DNA of 64,000 nt from Pseudomonas sp. R76 (lineage in GTDB: Bacteria; Pseudomonadota; Gammaproteobacteria; Pseudomonadales; Pseudomonadaceae). A model generated the notes under the pieces. The model was given only the letters and a program-made list of their open reading frames with translations, ran no database searches and had not been told where the DNA came from. This document shows positions 1 to 7,949 of the stretch, piece after piece. The position numbers and the translations under genes are program-made. The stretch covers positions 1,922,001-1,986,000 of the forward strand of contig NZ_CP019428.1 of NCBI RefSeq assembly GCF_009834565.1, read 5' to 3'. Every line of letters begins with the position of its first letter. Within the stretch, counting starts at the first letter, position 1.

Positions 1-287
1 ATGGTTGCCTTTACCTGTTGTTGGTGTCGCAAATCGTGTTGGGGTTCCTGTTTCGCTGGGCTCAAGGTGAACCCTTCAATTTTTTCGGACTGTTCCCCAT
101 TCCCGCGCCCTTTGTGATTGACCACGAATGGCGCGGCACTTTGGGTGGCCTGCATAACAATGTGGCCTGGGCGATCATTCTGCTGGCGGGCCTGCATGCT
201 GGCGCTGCGCTCTGGCATCACTATGTGCTGCGCGACGGCACGTTGCGCCGCATGCTGGCGGGTTCACGCAATGCGTTTCAAAAATGA
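1..287 (+). CDS. cytochrome b561-type protein, C-terminal part (5' end outside window)
   Basis: The open frame runs in from the left edge, so the start is missing and the TTG at 18 is probably internal. About 94 residues remain and end at TGA 285-287. They hold the last membrane segments of a b561-type di-heme membrane cytochrome: a His in LGGLHNNVAW, a second in LLAGLHAGAALWHHY, then a basic cytoplasmic tail (LRDGTLRRML). This His spacing is typical of bacterial b561, which passes electrons from the quinone pool to a partner. A secreted TPR protein and an ECF sigma/anti-sigma pair follow on the same strand, which suggests a co-regulated group (inference). Confidence 0.8.
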   Translation, partial: GCLYLLLVSQIVLGFLFRWAQGEPFNFFGLFPIPAPFVIDHEWRGTLGGLHNNVAWAIILLAGLHAGAALWHHYVLRDGTLRRMLAGSRNAFQK

Positions 288-321
288 TGTTTCCTCCCTG
301 ACGTTACGGAGCATGACAACC

Positions 322-873
322 ATGAAGAATCGCCACGAACACCCCATCACTTACCGCGCCGCGCTGTTCTTCGGTGCATGCCTGGCCGCCGCTTTGCTCG
401 CAGGCCAAGCCCACGCCTCCGGGGATGAATCGGCACCGCCCAAGCCAAACTGCCCCAAAAGCCAGGTCTGGGATACCAAGACCGGCAAATGCGTGCTGCA
501 AACCAGCAAAGCCACCTCCGACGCCGACCGCACCGATTACGCCTACCGCCTGGCAAAAGATGGGCGCTATGACGAGGCGCTGGCCCTGCTCGACACCCTG
601 CAAAACCCGAACACCGCCAAGGCCCTCAACTACCGTGGCTACGCCACGCGCAAATTGGGGCGTACGGATGAAGGCATCGGTTACTACCTGCAGTCAGTTG
701 CGCTCGACCCCAATTACGCCCAAGTTCGCGAGTACCTGGGCGAGGCCTATGTGATCAAGGGCCGCGTCGATCTGGCGCAAGAGCAACTGGTGAAAATCAA
801 AGCCTTGTGCAGCACCACCTGCGAAGAATATGAAGACCTGGCCGAAGCCATCGAAGCTGCGCCCCAGGCGTAA
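322..873 (+). CDS. exported tetratricopeptide-repeat protein
   Basis: A 183-residue protein with an N-terminal signal peptide (hydrophobic core near residues 11-28, likely cleaved after AHA about residue 31). A short region with two Cys (CPKSQVWD and GKCVLQ) follows, then about two TPR units (ALNYRGYATRKLGRTDEGI and the next about 34 residues) and a C-terminal pair of Cys (CSTTCEE). It is probably a periplasmic scaffold. The ATG at 322 is preferred because GGAG at 308-311 sits 10 bases upstream; ATG 313 would lie too close to it. It lies between the cytochrome b561 gene and the ECF sigma gene, all on the same strand. Exact role unknown. Confidence 0.75.
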   Translation: MKNRHEHPITYRAALFFGACLAAALLAGQAHASGDESAPPKPNCPKSQVWDTKTGKCVLQTSKATSDADRTDYAYRLAKDGRYDEALALLDTLQNPNTAKALNYRGYATRKLGRTDEGIGYYLQSVALDPNYAQVREYLGEAYVIKGRVDLAQEQLVKIKALCSTTCEEYEDLAEAIEAAPQA

Positions 874-882
874 AACCGATGA

Positions 883-1431
883 GTGAACCAGCAGGGGGCG
901 GCTATCACCACAGAGGCTGAGTTTCGTCGCGAGTTGGGCCTGTTATTGCCGCGTTTATGGCGATATGGGTGGGTGTTGTCGCGGCACAAGCATGTGGCTG
1001 AAGATCTGGTGCAAGCCACCTGCGTACGCGCACTGGAGCGTGCCGGGCAATTCACGGCCGGCACGCGGTTGGATCGCTGGCTGCTGTCGATCATGCATTC
1101 CATCTGGCTCAACGAACTGCGCTCGCAACGGGTGCGCCAGGGGCAAGGGTTTGTCGATGCGGAGCAGGTATTGTCGTTCGATGGCGAGCGCCAGGCGCAG
1201 GATCAGGTCTTGGTTGCCCAAGTGATCAAGCGCGTTAACGGGTTGCCCGAAGCGCAGCGGGAAACGGTGTTTCTGGCGTATGTCGAAGGGCTTTCCTACA
1301 AGGAAATTGCCGAGGTACTGCATATCCCGGTGGGGACCGTGATGAGCCGGTTGGCGGCCGCTCGCGTGAAACTTGCAGAGACCGCGCCTGCAAAAGCCCA
1401 GCCGGAAAAATCCAGTGGAGAACGGCGATGA
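883..1431 (+). CDS. ECF-type RNA polymerase sigma factor
   Basis: A 182-residue sigma-70 family protein with only regions 2 and 4. Region 2 covers about residues 14-80 (HVAEDLVQATCVRALE followed by the WLLSIMHSIWLNELR helix). Region 4 covers about residues 110-165, with the helix-turn-helix YKEIAEVLHIPVGTVMSRL. The start is a GTG ten bases after the TPR stop with no convincing ribosome binding site; an ATG at 879 is in another frame. The 3' end overlaps the next gene by four bases (ATGA), so sigma and anti-sigma are translationally coupled. It presumably directs transcription of its own cluster, but the promoter motif was not identified. Confidence 0.9.
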   Translation: MNQQGAAITTEAEFRRELGLLLPRLWRYGWVLSRHKHVAEDLVQATCVRALERAGQFTAGTRLDRWLLSIMHSIWLNELRSQRVRQGQGFVDAEQVLSFDGERQAQDQVLVAQVIKRVNGLPEAQRETVFLAYVEGLSYKEIAEVLHIPVGTVMSRLAAARVKLAETAPAKAQPEKSSGERR

Positions 1432-2195
1432 TTCAGACTAACGCACCGTCCGATGAGCTATTGGTGGCTTACCTGGATGGCGAACTGGATGCTGAGCAGC
1501 GTCAGCTTATTGCCGATCAGCTAACGGCAAACCCCTCTATGGCCGCGCGCCTGGATGAATTGCAGTGCGCTGATTTGCCCTTCAAGGCCGCATTTGACGC
1601 GATGTTGGACGAAGCACCCACCGAACGCTTGAACGCGATGCTCAAAGCCCTGCCACCTGCGCAAGCGCCAGCCATGAGTCGACGGCGTTTCCTGGCTGTG
1701 GCGGCGAGTTTTGCTGTGGCGGGTGTGGTTGCCGACCGCCTGTATATGAGCTGGCCACGAGCAGAGTCCGGCCAAGGTTGGCGTGCCTCGGTGGCTGAAT
1801 ACATGGCGCTGTACACGCCCGAAACCCTGGAAAACCTCAACGCCGATCCAGCCTCTCATGCCGCCCAACTCAGCTCAGTGGGCGCGCAACTGGGCCTGCC
1901 GTTATCCCCTGACGCCGTGAACTTGCCCGGTGCCGAGTTCCGGCGCGCGCAAATTCTCGACTATGACGGCGTCTTGATTGGCCAACTGACTTACCTGGAC
2001 CCGCGCCACGGCCCATTGGCGCTGTGCATCACCGCCAGCAAAAGGGGAACGCAGCCCGCCGCTACCGAGCAGCGCCGAGGCATGAACGTGGTGTATTGGG
2101 CCAACCCGTCCCATGGTTTTATGCTGATTGGTCGAAATTCTTTCGAGGCATTGCAGGTCATGGCCAGCAGCGTCGAGCGCAGGCTGCCCGCCTGA
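1428..2195 (+). CDS. anti-sigma factor, membrane-anchored
   Basis: A 255-residue partner of the preceding sigma factor. The N-terminus has the usual anti-sigma opening (DELLVAYLDGELDAEQRQ) with no zinc-binding HxxxCxxC. A single membrane segment lies near residues 88-103, directly after a twin-arginine-like string SRRRFLA at 84-90. The C-terminal 150 residues would lie in the periplasm and are rich in small beta-type strands. It would hold the sigma factor at the membrane until a periplasmic signal arrives. Its start overlaps the sigma stop by four bases. It ends two bases before the convergent AraC gene. Confidence 0.82.
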   Translation: MIQTNAPSDELLVAYLDGELDAEQRQLIADQLTANPSMAARLDELQCADLPFKAAFDAMLDEAPTERLNAMLKALPPAQAPAMSRRRFLAVAASFAVAGVVADRLYMSWPRAESGQGWRASVAEYMALYTPETLENLNADPASHAAQLSSVGAQLGLPLSPDAVNLPGAEFRRAQILDYDGVLIGQLTYLDPRHGPLALCITASKRGTQPAATEQRRGMNVVYWANPSHGFMLIGRNSFEALQVMASSVERRLPA

Positions 2196-2197
2196 TC

Positions 2198-3223
2198 TCA
2201 GTGGGTTGTCAGCGCTTGCAACGCTCGCCAGCGCGCCGGCGTGGTGCCTTCCCAGGCGCGAAACGCTCGATAAAACGAGTTGGTGTCTTCATAGCCCAGC
2301 AGGCAAGCAATCTCTTCGATTTCGATGGTCGGCTCGATCAGTAGGTGGCGCACAACTTCCTGGCGCGTTTCCAGCATGAGTTGGCGAAAACTACTGCCCT
2401 CTTCGGTAATGCGCCGCTGCAACGTGCGCTCGCTCATGCCCATTTCGCGCGCCACCTCGACCATCTCTGGGCGACCGCTGGCGAGAATGCGCTTGAGGGT
2501 GCTTTTGACCTGGTGGCTGATCGTGGCCGGCGCGGTCGCTTCGGCCAATGCCGCGATCAGTGCCGGGCTCAGCATTTCCAGCAGCTCAGGGTTGTGACTG
2601 GAAAAGGGCCGTTCTAAATCGGCAGCGTCGAACACCAGCGCGTTACGCTGCGCGCCGAACCGTACGGCACAGCCGAAAAAATCCGCCAGCGCAGTATTGC
2701 CGCTTTGTGGACGGGCCAATTCAACACTGCGCGGCGTGATATGCACCCCGGAGCCGCGGCGTCCCAACTCAGTAAACGTCGCAAATGCCGCGTCGATCAA
2801 TAACGTTGGCGGGTGCTGCTGGCTACGCAGCCAATCGACGGTGACTGTGCAGCCAGCGCCATCTTCGCTCACCTGCACGCGCTCGGGCGTGCACAGTTGC
2901 TTGAAGCGGGCGAGCCGGTGCAGGCCGTCCCGAAAGTCGCGGGCTATAAACGCTGCAAAGCTGGGCGGGGGCAGTGTGGCGCTGTCCATTTGGGTGACCA
3001 TCAGCAGGCCGGCCGCTGGGTCGGGGTTGAGTACGCCAATGGCTTGCCACAGACGAAAGAATTCTTCGGTACTGACTTGGCGGCGGTCCCTACGCTCATG
3101 AAGATTGAGTGTCACGGGGAGCCGTGCCTGACGCAACACCGCCGAGGGCTCCAGCCCAATCGTCCTCAGGGCTTGCCAGAAAACGTCGGGGATATTGAAA
3201 CGGCTTTGGCGTGCGTCAGACAT
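2198..3223 (-). CDS. AraC-family transcriptional regulator (arabinose-binding-like N-terminus)
   Basis: A 341-residue regulator. The N-terminal about 200 residues match the ligand-binding region found in the AraC subgroup with OruR and similar proteins (FRLWQAIGVLNPDPAAGLL). The C-terminal about 90 residues carry the two helix-turn-helix motifs (VAREMGMSERTLQRRI and IEEIACLLGYEDTNSFYRAF). AAAGG six bases before the ATG supports the start. The SDR gene lies 17 bp upstream on the same strand, so the two may be one transcript. Ligand unknown; the SDR is a likely target or partner (inference). Confidence 0.85.
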   Translation of the reverse strand: MSDARQSRFNIPDVFWQALRTIGLEPSAVLRQARLPVTLNLHERRDRRQVSTEEFFRLWQAIGVLNPDPAAGLLMVTQMDSATLPPPSFAAFIARDFRDGLHRLARFKQLCTPERVQVSEDGAGCTVTVDWLRSQQHPPTLLIDAAFATFTELGRRGSGVHITPRSVELARPQSGNTALADFFGCAVRFGAQRNALVFDAADLERPFSSHNPELLEMLSPALIAALAEATAPATISHQVKSTLKRILASGRPEMVEVAREMGMSERTLQRRITEEGSSFRQLMLETRQEVVRHLLIEPTIEIEEIACLLGYEDTNSFYRAFRAWEGTTPARWRALQALTTH

Positions 3224-3240
3224 GGGCCACCTTTGTTTGT

Positions 3241-4062
3241 TTAATCCGAGGCCGACACACTCAGGTCATGCCATTTCTCGTCGGAGGCTGCCAGGTCTGC
3301 CGCCGCCCGTGCTGCGTACTGCACGGCATCGCTACCGATCAGCAAGCGCAGCGGCGCGTCTTTGTTCAGGGCCAGCCCAAGCACGATCTCGGCCACGCGC
3401 TCCGGGCCAGTCGGCAGAATGCCAGGAACGTTGAGCAGCTCAACCAGCGCGCCGACGCTTTGCTGGTAGGGCTCGCTGATCGGTGGGATCGTCATGGACG
3501 CACCCGACCAATCAGTGCGCATGCCACCGGGCTCCAACACAGTCACTTGAACGCCCAGCGGGTTTACCTCCTGCGCCAGCACTGTGGAAAACCCGCCGAC
3601 CGCCCATTTCGCACTCTGGTACGCCGCCAGGCCGGCCATGCCAATACGCCCGCCCAACGACGATACCTGAAAGATATGCCCGTTGCCCTGGGCGCGCAGG
3701 ATCGGCAACACGGCCTTGCTCACATGCACCACGCCGTAAAAGTTAGTGTCGATCTGCGCTGAAAAATCCTCCAGGGTCACATCCTCGACCGACGCCAAGT
3801 CACCATAACCCGCGTTGTTGACCACCACATCCAGGCGACCAAAATGCGCCACTGCCGCGTCAACCGCCTCTATGACCTGCAGGTTATTGGTTACATCCAA
3901 CTGCAGTGGGTAAACCGCATCACCGTATTCGGCGACCAGCGCATCCAATTGGCGAGGGTTGCGTGCAGTGGCAACCACACGATCACCCGCGCGCAAGGCC
4001 GCCTCGGTGATGGCGCGGCCAAGGCCACGGAAACTGCCGGTGATAAACCAGATCTTGGACAT
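3241..4062 (-). CDS. short-chain dehydrogenase/reductase
   Basis: A 273-residue classical SDR. The Rossmann motif TGSFRGLGRAI is near residue 8, NNAG near residue 85, the catalytic Ser in FQVSSLGGR and YQSAK near residues 155-159. A good ribosome binding site (GAGGTG) precedes the ATG. It would oxidise or reduce an alcohol or ketone with NAD(P); the substrate cannot be told from sequence. It lies upstream of the AraC gene on the same strand, and 112 bp separate it from the next LysR gene. Confidence 0.88.
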   Translation of the reverse strand: MSKIWFITGSFRGLGRAITEAALRAGDRVVATARNPRQLDALVAEYGDAVYPLQLDVTNNLQVIEAVDAAVAHFGRLDVVVNNAGYGDLASVEDVTLEDFSAQIDTNFYGVVHVSKAVLPILRAQGNGHIFQVSSLGGRIGMAGLAAYQSAKWAVGGFSTVLAQEVNPLGVQVTVLEPGGMRTDWSGASMTIPPISEPYQQSVGALVELLNVPGILPTGPERVAEIVLGLALNKDAPLRLLIGSDAVQYAARAAADLAASDEKWHDLSVSASD

Positions 4063-4174
4063 GTGAACACCTCTTCGTGTGGAACGGCTGATACAGCCAG
4101 TGAACGAAGGATGGTCGAATGGTGTTTTTCAGACACTAGCGGGAAGGCGCCAAGTGACTTGCAAAAGGCGCCAA

Positions 4175-5116
4175 TCATTGACTCGCCAACCGCCCAGACA
4201 ACCGCTCGATAAACACCGTTTCCGCCCGACTCATCTTCTGCTCCCGATTCCACAGAAGATGAATATCCACATCGGCAATCCCTTCATCCGGCGGTAGCCG
4301 CCACAGCAGCCCATTCTTCACATCCTCGGCCACCACGTGAATCGGCAGGCAGCCCAAACCGTAGCCGGCAATCACCAGCCGGCGTACTTCCTCCAGGCTC
4401 GATGACGACGCCACGATCCGCCCGCTGAAGCCTTGCTGGTCACGAAAGATCGTCAGCGGCGACAGCATCCCGCCAATCTGGTCGCTGGTAAAACTGACGA
4501 AATTTTCCGACTGCAAATCGCCCTCGGCCAAGCCGCTGCGGCCGAACAGCGCGTGGTGTTTGCCGCAAAAGAACGCATAACGCTGGCGCAGGAACAGGTG
4601 CTGTTCCAGGCGTGGTTGCGGCCGGCGATTCAGGCTCAGGCCCAGGGTTGCGGTTTTTTCCAGCAGGGCGGCGACGATGTCGGAGCTGCGCATCACCTCA
4701 ACCTCCAGATCCACCCGCGGGTGCTCGCGGTGGAAGTCGGCGAGGAAGTCGTCGAAGGTGTCCGAGTTGATGCGGCTGATCATCAGCAGGCGCACTTTGC
4801 CGAGCACTTCATCGCCGGGTTTTTGCAGGGCATTGCTCATCTGCGACACCTGCCCGTACATCTCGCCGGCGATGGCGAAGATCTGTTCGCCGGCTTCAGT
4901 CAGCACGAAGCGCGGGCCACGGCGGGCGATGAGTTGGCAGCCGAGCTGTTCTTCCAGGCGCTTGAGCGCCTGGCTGATCGCCGGTTGGGTCAGGTGCAGG
5001 CGCGCGGCAGCGCGGCTGATGCTCAGTTCCTGGCCGATAACACGGAAAGTCCGCAGCAGATTCCAGTCCAATCGGTCGTTGAGCAGTGGGTGAACATCGC
5101 GGCGGAATTCGGGCAT
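4175..5116 (-). CDS. LysR-family regulator divergent from the MHS transporter
   Basis: A 313-residue LysR-type regulator. The winged helix-turn-helix is at about residues 15-75 (LSISRAAARLHLTQPAISQAL), followed by the substrate-binding half. The ATG at 5116 is chosen (protein begins MPEFRRDVHP). An upstream in-frame ATG at 5209 would add 31 residues read from the AT-rich intergenic region and is unlikely. It is transcribed away from the MHS transporter at 5274, the usual arrangement for a LysR protein controlling its neighbour. Likely target: the transporter-amidohydrolase genes (inference). Confidence 0.88.
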   Translation of the reverse strand: MPEFRRDVHPLLNDRLDWNLLRTFRVIGQELSISRAAARLHLTQPAISQALKRLEEQLGCQLIARRGPRFVLTEAGEQIFAIAGEMYGQVSQMSNALQKPGDEVLGKVRLLMISRINSDTFDDFLADFHREHPRVDLEVEVMRSSDIVAALLEKTATLGLSLNRRPQPRLEQHLFLRQRYAFFCGKHHALFGRSGLAEGDLQSENFVSFTSDQIGGMLSPLTIFRDQQGFSGRIVASSSSLEEVRRLVIAGYGLGCLPIHVVAEDVKNGLLWRLPPDEGIADVDIHLLWNREQKMSRAETVFIERLSGRLASQ

Positions 5117-5140
5117 GGCGCAGCTCGATAATAAGCAGGA

Positions 5141-5160
5141 TTTATAATTGGAATAATAAA
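5141..5160. promoter_or_regulatory. AT-rich imperfect palindrome, possible LysR site
   Basis: The stretch reads TTTATAATT-GG-AATAATAAA, an inverted repeat with one mismatch pair, in the 157-bp gap between the LysR gene and the divergent MHS transporter. Its position 25 bp upstream of the LysR start fits a self-regulating operator or promoter element. This is based on symmetry and position only. Confidence 0.35.
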
Positions 5161-5273
5161 TAGAAAATTGACTAATCATAGCCCCGGGACGATAAATCAC
5201 CCTTAACAAGCGCCATCAGAGCGCATGCGTTTGACTTTCTCCTGCCAAAAAAATAACCAAAGGAGCCCGCCCC

Positions 5274-6593
5274 ATGAAGCCTTCCGCTTCGCCGCAGCCG
5301 CGCCGTGCTGCGGCCGCCGCTTTTATCGGCACCATGATCGAGTGGTACGACTTTTACATCTACGCCACCGCTGCCGCGCTGGTGTTCGGCCAACTGTTTT
5401 TCCCTTCCGACGACAAGCTGTTCAGCACCATGGCCGCGTTCGGCACCTTCGCCGTGGGCTTTTTCGCGCGACCGCTGGGCGGCATCGTGTTCGGGCATAT
5501 CGGTGACCGCATCGGCCGCAAGAAATCCCTCGTGATCACCTTGGTGATGATGGGCGTGGTCACCGTGTGCATCGGCCTGTTGCCCACTTACGCGCAGATC
5601 GGCGTTGCGGCGCCGGTGCTGTTGGTCTTGCTGCGCGTGGTGCAAGGCATTGCCGTTGGCGGCGAGTGGGGCGGGGCGGTGTTGATGGCCGGCGAGCATG
5701 CGCCGAAGGGCCGTCGCAACTTCTTTGCGTCGTTTGCGCAATTGGGTAGCCCGGCCGGTTTGATCCTCTCGTTGCTGGCGTTCAGCGCGGTCACGCGGTT
5801 GCCGGAAGAGGATCTGCTCAGTTGGGGCTGGCGCCTGCCGTTCCTGGCCAGCGCTTTGTTGTTGATCGTCGGCTTGGCGATTCGCCTGGGCGTCAACGAA
5901 TCACCTGAGTTCCTCGAAGACAAAGCCATCGCCGAGAAGGCGCGGGCGATCAAGAAAGACCAGGCGCCAGTGATCGAAGTGCTGAGAACCGCCTGGCGCC
6001 CACTGTTGTTGTGCATCGGCGCCAACACGCTGGGCATTGCCGGTGTGTATTTCACCAACACCTTCATGATTGCCTACAGCACTCAGCAACTGGGCCTGCC
6101 GCGCTCGCTGATTCTGGAGTGCCTGTTCTTCGTCGCCATCATTCAATTCTGCGTGCAGCCGCTGGCTGCCTGGGTCGCCGAAAAAGTCGGGGCCACGCGT
6201 TTTCTGTGCGCCATGACCGTACTGGCGATGGCCTCGCCTTATCCGATGTTCGTGCTGGTCAGCAGTGGCCAGGCGCCTTTGATCATCCTCGGTATCGCGC
6301 TGGCAGTGGTCTGCATGGCGTCGTTTTATGCCGTGATCGCAGGTTTCGTCAGCGGCCTGTTTGAAACCCGCGTGCGCTACACCGCGATCTCCCTGGCCTA
6401 CCAGGTGTGCGGTGCGCTGGCCGGTGGCCTGACGCCGTTGATCGGCACCTGGCTGGCCCACGAATACCAGGGCCAATGGTGGCCGATGGCAGTGTTTTAC
6501 AGCCTGATCGCGGCGACCTCGCTGGTGTGCGTACTGGCGTTGTCACGCCGCCACGCCACGGCCCACCGCCTTGAAATGGCCCATAGCGTTTGA
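5274..6593 (+). CDS. MFS transporter, metabolite:H+ symporter (MHS) family
   Basis: A 439-residue, 12-helix permease. The N-terminus FIGTMIEWYDFYIYATAAAL and the loop GHIGDRIGRKKSL are diagnostic of the MHS family (ShiA, ProP, KgtP relatives). AGGAG a few bases before ATG 5274 supports the start. It imports an organic anion or zwitterion with protons. The M20 amidohydrolase starts 13 bp after its stop, so the transported compound is probably the hydrolase substrate or a related one (inference). Regulated probably by the divergent LysR. Confidence 0.88.
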   Translation: MKPSASPQPRRAAAAAFIGTMIEWYDFYIYATAAALVFGQLFFPSDDKLFSTMAAFGTFAVGFFARPLGGIVFGHIGDRIGRKKSLVITLVMMGVVTVCIGLLPTYAQIGVAAPVLLVLLRVVQGIAVGGEWGGAVLMAGEHAPKGRRNFFASFAQLGSPAGLILSLLAFSAVTRLPEEDLLSWGWRLPFLASALLLIVGLAIRLGVNESPEFLEDKAIAEKARAIKKDQAPVIEVLRTAWRPLLLCIGANTLGIAGVYFTNTFMIAYSTQQLGLPRSLILECLFFVAIIQFCVQPLAAWVAEKVGATRFLCAMTVLAMASPYPMFVLVSSGQAPLIILGIALAVVCMASFYAVIAGFVSGLFETRVRYTAISLAYQVCGALAGGLTPLIGTWLAHEYQGQWWPMAVFYSLIAATSLVCVLALSRRHATAHRLEMAHSV

Positions 6594-6606
6594 TGGAGAC
6601 TGCGTA

Positions 6607-7836
6607 ATGTTGAAAATTAATGGCCAACGCCTGTGGGCCAGCCTGATGGCCATGGCCGAGATCGGCGCCACATCACGTGGCGGCAGTTGCCGCCTGGCCT
6701 TGAGTGCCGAAGACAAAGCAGGTCGTGAACTGTTCAGCCATTGGTGCAAAGCTGCTGGGCTGAGCCTGAGCGTGGATGCCATCGGCAACCTGTTTGCCCG
6801 GCGTGCCGGCACCGATAGCGACGCCGCGCCCGTCATGATGGGCAGCCACCTCGACACCCAGCCGGAAGGCGGGCGCTTTGATGGTGTCTACGGTCTATTG
6901 GCCGGCCTGGAAGTGATCCGCAGCCTCGACGACCAAGGCATTCAAACCCGTAAACCGCTGGAAATTGCCGTGTGGACCAACGAGGAGGGCGCTCGTTTCA
7001 CCCCGGCCATGCTCGGCTCGGCGGTGTTCACCGGCAGCCTGGCGCTGGGCAAGGCGCTCGCGACGGTCGATGTCGACGGTATCAGTGTGGCCGAGGCGTT
7101 GCGCACCACGGGCTATAACGGCGAACGCCCGTTGGGTGGCGCGGTGGATGCGTATTTTGAAGCCCATATCGAGCAAGGCCCGATCCTTGAAGACAACGCC
7201 AACAGCATCGGCGTGGTCACCGGCGGCCAGGCGATTCGCTGGCTCGACGTGCGGGTCGAAGGCATGGCTGCACATGCCGGCACCACACCGATGCCACTGC
7301 GCAAAGATGCCCTGTATGGCGCGGCAAAAATGATCCAGGCGCTGGAAAACCTCGCCACCGATTTCGCCCCCGAAGGCCTGACCACCGTCGGTGAGCTGAG
7401 CATCACCAAGTCGTCGCGCAACACCATTCCGGGGTTGCTGACGTTCACTGTCGACCTGCGTCATCACCGCGACGCCGACATCGAAGCCATGGAGCAACAA
7501 GTGCGCGCGCGGCTGCAGGCCATTGCCGAAAAGCGCGGCTTGACGGTCAGCATCAGCCCGCATTGGGTCAGCCCGGCTACGCCGTTCGATGCCGAGTGTG
7601 TCGCCTGCGTGCAGGCCTCGGTGGATGCCTTGGGCTACAGCCAGCAACGCATCGTCAGCGGTGCCGGTCACGATGCCATTCACCTGGCGCGGTACTGCCC
7701 GACCGCGATGATTTTCATCCCGTGTGTGGGGGGCCTCAGCCATAACGAAGCCGAAGACGTATTGCCCGAGGATGTGCGCCAAGGCACCGATGTATTGCTT
7801 AACGCTGTGCTCATGCGCGCCGGCCACAGCCAATAA
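6607..7836 (+). CDS. M20-family Zn-dependent amidohydrolase (N-carbamoyl-amino-acid hydrolase / allantoate amidohydrolase type)
   Basis: A 409-residue enzyme. Metal-binding motifs are visible: MGSHLDTQPEGGRFDGVYG near residues 78-96 (His, Asp), WTNEEGARF near 122-130 (Glu), a His in YFEAHIEQGP and a late His in GLSHNEAE. These match the hydantoinase/carbamoylase subgroup that removes a carbamoyl or ureido group. The ATG at 6607 has GGAG eight bases upstream; an ATG at 6571 would overlap the transporter. Coupled to the MHS transporter, so it likely hydrolyses an imported N-carbamoyl or ureido compound. Exact substrate unresolved. Confidence 0.87.
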   Translation: MLKINGQRLWASLMAMAEIGATSRGGSCRLALSAEDKAGRELFSHWCKAAGLSLSVDAIGNLFARRAGTDSDAAPVMMGSHLDTQPEGGRFDGVYGLLAGLEVIRSLDDQGIQTRKPLEIAVWTNEEGARFTPAMLGSAVFTGSLALGKALATVDVDGISVAEALRTTGYNGERPLGGAVDAYFEAHIEQGPILEDNANSIGVVTGGQAIRWLDVRVEGMAAHAGTTPMPLRKDALYGAAKMIQALENLATDFAPEGLTTVGELSITKSSRNTIPGLLTFTVDLRHHRDADIEAMEQQVRARLQAIAEKRGLTVSISPHWVSPATPFDAECVACVQASVDALGYSQQRIVSGAGHDAIHLARYCPTAMIFIPCVGGLSHNEAEDVLPEDVRQGTDVLLNAVLMRAGHSQ

Positions 7837-7868
7837 CGACTCACCTCTAAAGCCTGACAGGGATCAAA

Positions 7869-7923
7869 TGTGGGAGCTGGCTTGCCTGCGATAGCGGTAT
7901 TTCAGACAGACCAGCCCCCACAG
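7869..7923. repeat. REP element, left arm intact, right arm degenerate
   Basis: Contains the Pseudomonas-type arm TGTGGGAGCTGGCTTGCC followed by TGCGATAGCGGT. The facing arm is shortened to CAGCCCCCACAGG. It fills most of the gap between the M20 hydrolase and the deacetylase-type gene. Confidence 0.7.
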
Positions 7924-7949
7924 GTTCGGTGTTTACCCAGGAGCCTCAC

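Noticed and set aside
4175..5209. Longer start for the LysR at 4175
   Set aside because: The extra 31 residues are encoded by the AT-rich divergent promoter region.
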